NCBI RefSeq assembly: GCF_014334115.1
Contig: NZ_CP060494.1
Span: forward strand, 2,758,501-2,822,500
Direction of reading: 5' to 3'
Length of the DNA stretch: 64,000 nt
Origin: Sphingosinithalassobacter sp. CS137
GTDB lineage: Bacteria; Pseudomonadota; Alphaproteobacteria; Sphingomonadales; Sphingomonadaceae
Position numbers and translations under genes: made by a program. The notes under the pieces are model-generated. The model made no database searches. It was given only the letters and a program-made list of their open reading frames with translations, and was not told where the DNA came from. Shown one piece after another: positions 46,463 through 53,578 of the stretch (positions are counted from its first letter, which is position 1; each line of letters starts with the position of its first letter).

Positions 46463-47577
46463 GCCATCGCCCCTCCGCCTTTCAGCGCTTCCTGCTTCCG
46501 AGCTTCGCTCTGAAGGCGGTGGTGATCGGCGGAGGCTATGCGACGGGGCGCGAACTCGCCGAATTCTTCCTGCCGAGCGGGCCCTGGGGCGGCGTGGCGG
46601 CGATCCTGCTGGCGATGGCGATCTGGAGCCTGGTCACGGCGCTCACCTTCCTCTTCGCCCGCCGCATCGCCGCGCTCGACTATCGCAGCTTCTTCAAGGC
46701 GCTGCTCGGGCCGGCGGCGCCGCTGTTCGAAGTCGCCTATCTGTTGTTCGTGATCCTGATCCTCGCGGTGTTCGGCGCCGCGGCGGGCGCGCTGGGCGAG
46801 TCGGCGCTCGGCTGGCCGACGATCGGCGGGACGCTGGCACTGATGGGGTGCATCGCCGTCATTTCGATGTTCGGCAATGACTCGGTCGAGCGGATGTTCA
46901 AATATCTCTCGATCGGGATCTACGCGACCTATGCGCTGTTCCTGGTGCTGGCGGTGAGCCGCTTCGGCGGGCGCATCGCGGAAGGGTTCGCCCAGCCGGT
47001 GCCGGCGACCAACTGGTTCGCGAACGGCGTCACCTATGCCAGCTACAATATCGTCGCCGCGGTCGTGATCCTGCCGGTGGTGCGCCATTTCACCAGCAAC
47101 CGCGACGCAGTGATCGCCGGTGCGATCGCCGGGCCGATGGCGATGTGGCCGGCGCTGGCATTCTACATCTGCATGATCGCCTATTATCCCGCGATCGGCG
47201 ACGAGACGCTGCCGTCGGACTTTCTGCTCGGCCAGCTCGGCGTTCCGGCCTTTCACCTGGTGTTTCAGGCGATGATCTTCGCCGCGCTGCTCGAAAGCGG
47301 AGTCGGCGTGGTGCATGCGATCAACGAGCGCGTGTCGCATGTGGTGGAGCAGCGGCGCGGCACTTCGCTGTCGGTGCAGGCGCGGCTCGGCATCGCCGCG
47401 GTGCTGCTGATCGGGTGCATGCTGCTGGCCGACCGCTTCGGGCTCGTGGCGCTGATCGCCAACGGCTATCGCGCACTCGCCTGGATGTTCCTGGCGGTAT
47501 ACGTGCTGCCGCTGCTCACGATCGGCGTGGTGCGGATCGTGCGCGACTCCCCCCGTCGATCCGTGGAGGACCTATGA
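46459..47577 (+). CDS. YkvI-family membrane protein (APC-superfamily-like transporter)
   Basis: A 372-residue polytopic inner-membrane protein with about ten hydrophobic segments. It begins FLLPSFALKAVVIGGGYATG, includes RELAEFFLPSGPWGG, MFGNDSVERMFKYLS and SYNIVAAVVILPVVRHF, and ends LPLLTIGVVRIVRD. These fit the YkvI group of the LeuT/APC-like transporters, whose substrates are unknown. Its coupling to dgcN on one side and a peptidase-like hydrolase on the other (both ATGA overlaps) makes it a candidate importer for D-glutamate or a D-Glu-containing peptide. This is inference from context. Confidence 0.85.
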   Translation: MSHRPSAFQRFLLPSFALKAVVIGGGYATGRELAEFFLPSGPWGGVAAILLAMAIWSLVTALTFLFARRIAALDYRSFFKALLGPAAPLFEVAYLLFVILILAVFGAAAGALGESALGWPTIGGTLALMGCIAVISMFGNDSVERMFKYLSIGIYATYALFLVLAVSRFGGRIAEGFAQPVPATNWFANGVTYASYNIVAAVVILPVVRHFTSNRDAVIAGAIAGPMAMWPALAFYICMIAYYPAIGDETLPSDFLLGQLGVPAFHLVFQAMIFAALLESGVGVVHAINERVSHVVEQRRGTSLSVQARLGIAAVLLIGCMLLADRFGLVALIANGYRALAWMFLAVYVLPLLTIGVVRIVRDSPRRSVEDL

Positions 47578-49139
47578 AACGGCTGATCCTGTTGTGCCTG
47601 TGCTTTGCCGCCAGCCCGGCGCTCGCCGATCCGCCGGCCGGTTTCGAAGCGCGGGTCGAGGCGCTGCGGCAGCAGCTCGACGTGCCCGGCGTCGCCATCG
47701 CGATCGTCGAGGATGGCGAGACCGTACTGGCGCGCGGCTGGGGGGTGCGCGCCGCGGGCGGCAACGAACCGGTGACCGCGGACACGCTGTTCCTGATCGG
47801 ATCGGCGAGCAAGGCATTCACTGCCGCCGCGCTGGCGACGCTGGTGGACGAGGGCCGGCTCGACTGGGACGATCCGGTCATCGAGCATTTCCCCGAATTC
47901 CAGATGTACGATCCGTGGGTGACGCGCGAGATCACGGTACGCGACTTGCTCGTCCACCGCAGCGGCCTTGGCCTCGGCGCGGGCGATCTGCTGTTCGTGC
48001 CGCGTTCGAACATCCCGCGCGCCGAAGCGGTGCGGCGGCTGCGCCATATCGCACCGGCGACCAGTTTCCGCAGCGGCTATGCCTATGACAACGTCCTCTA
48101 CATGGTCGCCGGCCAGCTGATCGAGGAAGTGACCGGTCAACGCTGGGAAGAGTATGTCGTCGAGCATCTCCTGCGCCCGGCAGGGATGCTGCGATCGACC
48201 AGCAACGAGCCGGCGCGGCTCGCCACGCCCGATCGCGCGCAGGCGCATGCGCGGCTGGGCGGACCGATCCGCGGCATCGGCACGCTCCGGATCCTCGACG
48301 AGCGCGAAAGCCTGGCGCCGAGCTCAGCCCCCGCCGGCGGCATCGCCAGCAGTGCGAACGAACTGGCGCAATGGCTGAAGATCCAGCTCGCCCATGGCGC
48401 CTTGCCGAACGGCGAGGGGCGGGTGTTCAGCGAGGAAGCCGGCCGCGAGATGTGGGACCCGGTGGTGCTGCTGCCGACCCGCAGCTCCTCGGGACCAATG
48501 GCGGTGCTCGATCCGATGTTCTCCACCTATGCGCTCGGCTGGAGCGTGCAGGAATATCGCGGCGCGAAGATCGTCTCGCATGGCGGCGCGGTGTTCGGAT
48601 CGCTGACGATGGTGGCGATGATCCCGGAGGAGAATGTCGGTTTCTCGATCACCGTGAACAGCGAAGAAGGCGAACTGGTTCGCGGCCTCTTCTACGAACT
48701 GCTTGACCATTATCTCGACAAGCCGCGCGGCGACTGGCCCGAGAAGCTGGCCGAGATGAAGCAGCAGCGGATTGCGGCGGCAGTCGCGCAGCTTGAAAGC
48801 GCCGCGGCGCAGCCGGCCGAGGTCGGCCCGTCGCTCGCGCTCGACCGCTATGCCGGTACGTATAGCGACGCCTGGTACGGCGACATCGAAGTGGCGCTTT
48901 CGGGCGACGGGCTGACGATCGACTTCAAGTCGACTCCGAACATGGGCGGCCGGCTGGAGCATTGGCAGTATGACACGTTCGTCACGCGTTTCACCGATCC
49001 GGGGATCGAGCCGGCCTATGTCACCTTCGCGCTCGATGCCGACGGCAAGGTCGAGCGCGTGACGATGAAGCCGGTATCGCCGCTGGCGGACTTCAGCTGG
49101 GATTATCAGGACCTGCTGTTCCGGCCCGCCGCCGAGTAA
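47574..49139 (+). CDS. Serine hydrolase (class C beta-lactamase fold) 2 with DUF3471-like C-terminus
   Basis: A 521-residue exported protein (signal peptide cut near ALAD|PPAG). Catalytic motifs are LIGSASKAFTA (Ser77-x-x-Lys80), GYAYDNVLYMVAG (YxN type) and KIVSHGGAVFGS (KTG equivalent HGG). The C-terminal ~110 residues (LDRYAGTYSDAWYGDIEVAL, in part) match the DUF3471 beta module found behind many such esterases and D-aminopeptidases. Third gene of the dgcN operon, with an ATGA overlap to ykvI. A strong terminator follows. Confidence 0.9.
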   Translation: MKRLILLCLCFAASPALADPPAGFEARVEALRQQLDVPGVAIAIVEDGETVLARGWGVRAAGGNEPVTADTLFLIGSASKAFTAAALATLVDEGRLDWDDPVIEHFPEFQMYDPWVTREITVRDLLVHRSGLGLGAGDLLFVPRSNIPRAEAVRRLRHIAPATSFRSGYAYDNVLYMVAGQLIEEVTGQRWEEYVVEHLLRPAGMLRSTSNEPARLATPDRAQAHARLGGPIRGIGTLRILDERESLAPSSAPAGGIASSANELAQWLKIQLAHGALPNGEGRVFSEEAGREMWDPVVLLPTRSSSGPMAVLDPMFSTYALGWSVQEYRGAKIVSHGGAVFGSLTMVAMIPEENVGFSITVNSEEGELVRGLFYELLDHYLDKPRGDWPEKLAEMKQQRIAAAVAQLESAAAQPAEVGPSLALDRYAGTYSDAWYGDIEVALSGDGLTIDFKSTPNMGGRLEHWQYDTFVTRFTDPGIEPAYVTFALDADGKVERVTMKPVSPLADFSWDYQDLLFRPAAE

Positions 49140-49146
49140 TCGCATC

Positions 49147-49179
49147 GCCGGGGGCGCACACGCACCCCCGGCAGTTTTT
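49147..49179. terminator. Rho-independent terminator between convergent genes
   Basis: GCCGGGGG (49147-49154) pairs with CCCCCGGC (49165-49172) around a ten-base loop and is followed by AGTTTTT (to 49179). This is the most canonical intrinsic terminator in the window and ends the dgcN operon. The stem could also serve the convergent D-aminoacylase transcript. Confidence 0.88.
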
Positions 49180-49187
49180 CCCGGACC

Positions 49188-50816
49188 TCAAATCTCGCAG
49201 CGGTGGCGCAGGACCATGCCGCTGCGCGTGCCGGTGGGTTCGCCGTCGCGCAGTGCCAGCACGCCGTTGACGATCACCGCCTCTACGCCTTCCGGGCTGG
49301 CGGTGGGATCGGCATAGGTGGCGTGATCGATCACGCGATCGGCGTCGAAGATCACCACGTCGGCGCGAAGCCCGGCGCGCAGGACGCCGCGATCCGAAAG
49401 TCCCATGCGCATCGCGGGGAGCGACGTCATCTTGCGGACCGCCTCGGCGAGCGTGAGCACGCCGCGCTCGCGAACATAGTCGCCGAGGATGCGGGGGAAG
49501 GTGCCGTAGGAGCGCGGATGGGTGAGCCCCACCGGATCGCTTTCCATCGCGGGGACCGAGGCAGCGGCATCGGTGCCGATGCTGACCCAGGGCTGGCGCA
49601 TCGCCAGATCGATGTCGTCCTGGCGCATCATGAAATAGAGCGCGCTCGCCCGCTGCGGCAGCGCGGCCAGCATCGTATCCCAGGCGACGTCGGCCGGATC
49701 GCGGCCGAGCGCGGCACCGATCGCGGCGAAGCTCTGCCCTTCATACTGGCGCATTTCGGGCACATGTGCGCTGGCGAGCACGACATTGTCCCAGCCGCCC
49801 GAAGCGTGGACGAGATTCGACCAGTTGGGCTGGGGACCGGCGGCGAGCTCGCCCTTGAGGCGGGCGCGGACCAGCGGGTCGCGCAGCGCCTCGTGCGCGG
49901 CGTCGCGGCCCTGTTCGTAAAGATGAGTCGGCACGGTCGGCGACAGGCCGGTGCCACCGGCGCGATAGGGATACATGTTCGCCGCGACATCGACACCGCG
50001 CGCGCGGGCGCTTTCGATCAGTTCGATCGCCTGCGGCATGAGCTGGCCCCAGAGCGGCGCATAGGCGGCCTTGAGATGGAAGATCTCGACCTTCGCGCCG
50101 CTGCGCTCGCCGATCTCGATCGCTTCGCCGATCGCGGCGAGCAACTCGCTGCTCTCGTCGCGCATGTGGGTGGCATAGGTTCCGCCGCAGCGGCCGGCGA
50201 TACTGGCGAGGCGCACCAGATCCTGCTGCGCGTGAAAGGTCGCAGGCGGATAGATCAGTGCAGTCGAGACGCCAAAGGCGCCGGCGCGCATCGCAGTCGC
50301 GACCTCGGCTTCCATCACCGCCATCTGCTCGGGCGTGGGCGCGCCGGCGGAATCGCCCATCGCCTTCATCCGCGCCTGAGTCGCCGAATAATAGGTACCG
50401 AAATTGACGGCGATGCCCTGCGTCTCGAGCTGCCGGAAATAGGCGGCGACTTCATCCGCGGGAACGGCGGTGCCGCCTTCGCCGGCAATCAGCGTGGTCA
50501 CGCCCATGCGCAGCTTGTTCGCCGCGCTGCCGTCGCGCAGCAGGGCGTGGCCCGACTGGTCGAGCATGTCGATGAAGCCCGGCGCGACATAGCGGCCGGT
50601 GGCGTCGATCTCGGTCTCGCCGCGACCTGGCACCGCGCCGATCGCGACGATACGCCCGTCGTCGATCGCGACATCGGCGCTGACCCAGGGATTGCCGGCA
50701 CCGTCGAGGACATGGCCGTTACGGATGACGATGTCATAGTCGGCCGCGTCCTGCACGGGTGCGGGCGCGGCGCCGGACAGCATCCCGGCGACGATCAGTG
50801 CGGCAAAGCGTCTCAT
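49188..50816 (-). CDS. D-aminoacylase-like amidohydrolase 2, lacking the HxH motif
   Basis: A 542-residue exported amidohydrolase (signal peptide to about APAPVQ|DAAD). The fold is that of N-acyl-D-amino-acid deacylases: DYDIVIRNGHVLDGAGNPWV, GVTTLIAGEGGTAVP, ATHMRDESSELLAAIGEAIE, VEIFHLKAAYAPLWG and SIGTDAAASVPAMESDPVGL, each quoted in part. Where the family has GFIDxHTH, this protein has GFIDMLDQSGH (81-90), so both first metal His are gone, and the bridging Cys position reads Glu. His in THMRDE and IFHLK and the Asp in GTDAA remain, so a mononuclear enzyme is likely. Start 50816 overlaps the dgcA stop as ATGA. Confidence 0.88.
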   Translation of the reverse strand: MRRFAALIVAGMLSGAAPAPVQDAADYDIVIRNGHVLDGAGNPWVSADVAIDDGRIVAIGAVPGRGETEIDATGRYVAPGFIDMLDQSGHALLRDGSAANKLRMGVTTLIAGEGGTAVPADEVAAYFRQLETQGIAVNFGTYYSATQARMKAMGDSAGAPTPEQMAVMEAEVATAMRAGAFGVSTALIYPPATFHAQQDLVRLASIAGRCGGTYATHMRDESSELLAAIGEAIEIGERSGAKVEIFHLKAAYAPLWGQLMPQAIELIESARARGVDVAANMYPYRAGGTGLSPTVPTHLYEQGRDAAHEALRDPLVRARLKGELAAGPQPNWSNLVHASGGWDNVVLASAHVPEMRQYEGQSFAAIGAALGRDPADVAWDTMLAALPQRASALYFMMRQDDIDLAMRQPWVSIGTDAAASVPAMESDPVGLTHPRSYGTFPRILGDYVRERGVLTLAEAVRKMTSLPAMRMGLSDRGVLRAGLRADVVIFDADRVIDHATYADPTASPEGVEAVIVNGVLALRDGEPTGTRSGMVLRHRCEI

Positions 50817-51841
50817 AGGTGCGTCTCCCCTGCATGCGCGGCCAGCTTCTGCGGCCCCCAGACCGTGTCGCCGCACCACACTTTCCCGTCGCGATAGACG
50901 ACGCCGGGCTGGCGATCGCGGGCGAGGAAGGTGGGGCCGTCGAGATCGACGTAGCGGCAGCGCTGGGCGACGAGGAACGACGGCGCCATCGACAGGCTGC
51001 TGCCCATCATGTTGCCGACCATCGCGTCGAGCCCGAGCCGCTTGCCCGCCTCGAGCATCATCAGCGCCTCGGTGAGGCCGCCGCACTTGTCGAGCTTGAT
51101 GTTGAACGCGCCGAACCGGCCGGGGAGCGTCGCCAGATCGTCGAGCGTGAGCACGCTTTCATCGGCGGCAACGGGGATCGGCGACTTGAATCCATCAAGC
51201 TCGTGCTCGGCGCCGCGCCGCACGGGCTGTTCGAGCAGCTCGACGCGCGCCTCGACGAGAATCGCGACGAGCGGATCGAGCTGGTCGCCGGTGAAGCCCT
51301 GATTCGCATCGACCCCCAGCCAGGCGTCGGGCCGTGCCGCCCGGACGGCGCGGACCCGCTCGCCGTCGAGATCGAGATCGCCGGTGAGCTTCAGCTTGAG
51401 CGCATGCGCCACCGTATAGCCGCGCGCCGCCTCCGCCATCGCGGCCGGATCGTCGGCGCCGAGCGTGAAGGTGGAGACGAGCGGATCGGGAGCTTCGAAT
51501 CCGGCCAGCTTCCACACGGGCACGCCGGCGCGGTCCGCCTCGAGCTCCCAGAGCGCGCAATCGACTGCGTTACGGGCGCCGCCCGGCGGCATCGCCTCGC
51601 GCAGCTCCTCGCGGCTCAGCCCTGCTTCGATCGCGTCGCAATGGACGTCGAGCTCGGCCACCATATTGGCGACATCATCCTGCAGATAATAGACGCCGGC
51701 ACCCTCGCCGCGCCCCCGGTGCGCACCGTCGCGCAGCGTGACCGTGACGAGTTCGGAGGAGTCGAAGAGATAGCCCGAGATACGAAACGGAGCCTTGTAG
51801 GGGAACTTCTCGACTGCATATTCGAGCGTCATTCGGCCCAT
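50813..51841 (-). CDS. dgcA: N-acetyl-D-glutamate racemase DgcA / dipeptide epimerase (enolase superfamily)
   Basis: A 342-residue cytoplasmic enzyme of the muconate-lactonising subgroup. The catalytic bases are Lys149 and Lys151 in HALKLKLTGD and Lys249 in FNIKLDKCGG. The Mg2+ ligands are Asp178 (GVDANQGF), Glu204 (LEQPV) and Asp227 (VAADESV). Relatives are L-Ala-D/L-Glu epimerases and DgcA. With a dgcN gene under the same operator motif, racemising N-acetyl-D-Glu to N-acetyl-L-Glu is the favoured role; epimerising murein dipeptides is the alternative. Start 51841 (MGRMTLEYA) has GGAG upstream. ATG 51832 or 51856 are also possible. Confidence 0.88.
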   Translation of the reverse strand: MGRMTLEYAVEKFPYKAPFRISGYLFDSSELVTVTLRDGAHRGRGEGAGVYYLQDDVANMVAELDVHCDAIEAGLSREELREAMPPGGARNAVDCALWELEADRAGVPVWKLAGFEAPDPLVSTFTLGADDPAAMAEAARGYTVAHALKLKLTGDLDLDGERVRAVRAARPDAWLGVDANQGFTGDQLDPLVAILVEARVELLEQPVRRGAEHELDGFKSPIPVAADESVLTLDDLATLPGRFGAFNIKLDKCGGLTEALMMLEAGKRLGLDAMVGNMMGSSLSMAPSFLVAQRCRYVDLDGPTFLARDRQPGVVYRDGKVWCGDTVWGPQKLAAHAGETHL

Positions 51842-51855
51842 CGCGCTGCACTCCA

Positions 51856-51872
51856 TTTTCCAATCAGGACAT
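51856..51872. promoter_or_regulatory. Shared operator site E upstream of dgcA
   Basis: TTTTCCAATCAGGACAT on the plus strand, the shared motif in inverted orientation relative to the gene. A minus-strand -35 TTGACT and a -10-like AACTAT lie upstream, so the motif covers the expected transcription start rather than the spacer. The dgcA start is 15 bp away. Confidence 0.65.
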
Positions 51873-52029
51873 AGTTTCCTGCTGGGGCTTTCGAGTCAAG
51901 CATGGCATCGGCAGATCCTTGCATCGATTGCTGATGTTCGGCTCGGTAAAGTCCGAGGAATTGCAATCGTCAGCGGGTCGCGCACCGCGCCGAAGCGCGC
52001 GGGGCGATTTGGCAAAATTCTCCGCAGCG

Positions 52030-52053
52030 TTGACAAGTTTCCGATTGGGATAA
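52030..52053 (+). promoter_or_regulatory. Shared operator site C in the Tat-dipeptidase promoter
   Basis: TTGACA (52030-52035) followed by GTTTCCGATTGGGATAA (52037-52053), a copy of the shared motif in the promoter spacer. The gene starts 44 bp downstream behind a GAGGGAGGGA ribosome-binding site. Confidence 0.75.
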
Positions 52054-52097
52054 ACACTCCTGGGCAGCGAAGACTCGCGTCGAGGGAGGGAGTACCG

Positions 52098-53240
52098 ATG
52101 GGAATGGATCGCAAGCCGGGGAGGCGCGACGTTCTGAAGGCGGCCGGCGCAGGCGCCTTGATGGCCTTTCCGATGATCAATCGGGGATATTACAGCCTGG
52201 GTGCGACTCAAACGACCTATTCGGCGCGGGCGATCGCGCTGGTCGAGCGCGCAATGGTCCTCGACATGCTGGCGATTCCGAAGATCGACTTTCGGCCCGA
52301 CGTCTATGCCGATCCGATGACCGAGGAGCAGAAAGCGGAGTTTCGCGCCTCCGGCGTGACGGGCATCCACAATGCGGTCGGCATCGGCGGCCCGGGTTCG
52401 AAGGAGCAGGCGCTCGAATTCCTGGCGGCGTGGCAGGGCTATGCCGGGCGCAACTCGGACGTGTTCTCGCTCGTGGGGCTGGTCAGCGACCTCGAGCGGG
52501 CCAAGGCTGAAGGCAAGGTGGGCATGATCATGGGCCTGCAGAACGCCGATCAGTTCGAGCGCGTCGAGGACGTGGCTTATTTCTACCAGCTGGGGCTGCG
52601 CTGTGCCCAGCTCACCTACAACAGCATGAACCGTATCGGCACCGGCAGCACCGAGCGAGTCGATGCGGGGATCAGCGACTTCGGCGTGGCGATCATCAAC
52701 GCGATGAACGAAGCAGGCATGCTGATCGACGTGTCGCATTCGGGCGACCGCACGACGCTGGACGCAGTCGAGCTTTCGCCGCGTCCAATCGCCTATACCC
52801 ACAGCAACTGCCGCGCGCTCAACGCCCATCCGCGCAACAAGACCGACGAGATGATCGTGAAGCTGGCGGCGAAGGGCGGCGTGATGGGGATCACGGGCGT
52901 GCGCAACTTCATCCGCGATCGCGATCCCACGACAGTCGCGCATTATGTCGATCATATCGAGCATGTCGCGCGGCTGGTGGGGATCGAGCATGTCGGGATC
53001 GGCACCGACAGCGACTTGAACGGCTATGACGACATGCCTGCGGACCAGAACACGATGCTGCGCAATGCGTACAAGGAAAGTTACGCGTTTCGCGAAAAGA
53101 TCGACGTCGACGGGTTCGATCATCCGCGCAAATTCTACGATCTCACCGAGGAACTGATCCGCCGCAACCATTCGGATGCGGACATCGAACTGATCCTCGG
53201 CGGCAATTTCGCGCGACTCCTGCGGGCGACCTGGAAATAG
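52098..53240 (+). CDS. M19 (renal-type) dipeptidase homologue with Tat signal
   Basis: A 380-residue protein. The N-terminus carries a twin-arginine signal (GRRDVLKAAGAGALMAF), so it is exported folded. It matches membrane dipeptidases: MIDVSHSGDRTT-like LIDVSHSGDRTTLDAV (His214), IAYTHSNCRALNAHPRN (His235), GVMGITGVRNFI and HVGIGTDSDLNGYDD. The first metal motif, normally D-G-H-x-D, reads LDMLAIP (55-61), and the bridging Glu position lies in GLQNADQF. Two metal ligands are therefore replaced, suggesting a variant active site or a binding role. Its promoter carries shared site C. Confidence 0.87.
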   Translation: MGMDRKPGRRDVLKAAGAGALMAFPMINRGYYSLGATQTTYSARAIALVERAMVLDMLAIPKIDFRPDVYADPMTEEQKAEFRASGVTGIHNAVGIGGPGSKEQALEFLAAWQGYAGRNSDVFSLVGLVSDLERAKAEGKVGMIMGLQNADQFERVEDVAYFYQLGLRCAQLTYNSMNRIGTGSTERVDAGISDFGVAIINAMNEAGMLIDVSHSGDRTTLDAVELSPRPIAYTHSNCRALNAHPRNKTDEMIVKLAAKGGVMGITGVRNFIRDRDPTTVAHYVDHIEHVARLVGIEHVGIGTDSDLNGYDDMPADQNTMLRNAYKESYAFREKIDVDGFDHPRKFYDLTEELIRRNHSDADIELILGGNFARLLRATWK

Positions 53241-53578
53241 GGGCGCTTCGACGGCGCGGGTGTGCCGCCGCCGTGGAGGCGCCGTGCAAGGAGGACGCGG
53301 ACGTGCGTGCCGTCGCCCGCTTTCGGCGGGAGCGGCGCGGATTCTTCGCGTGCCGCTCGGCCACCCGCGGCATGTGTCACGGCAGAGATGTCACAATCGG
53401 ATTCTTTGTTCCGTAACATGATTGACATGCTCCAAACAGAGTGCAACCGTCCCATTCAGGTTAACTAGGTCGCGATCGGCAAATGCGCCGACGTCGATCA
53501 AATCATGCCGTTGCGGTGCCTGTACCGGCGGCCAGTGCTTCTGGGGGCTCGACGCAGAACTTCATCGGGGAAGAAATC
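53241..53578 (+). promoter_or_regulatory. Leader of the third TBDR, with a weak copy of the shared operator
   Basis: This 338-bp gap has no gene I can support. TTGACA at 53423-53428 is followed by TGCTCCAAACAGAGTGC (53429-53445), which keeps the promoter layout of sites A-D but matches the motif poorly. A second partial match, CCATTCAGG, lies at 53453-53461. The transcript would have a leader of about 125 bases before the ATG at 53579. I see no riboswitch structure. Confidence 0.45.
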
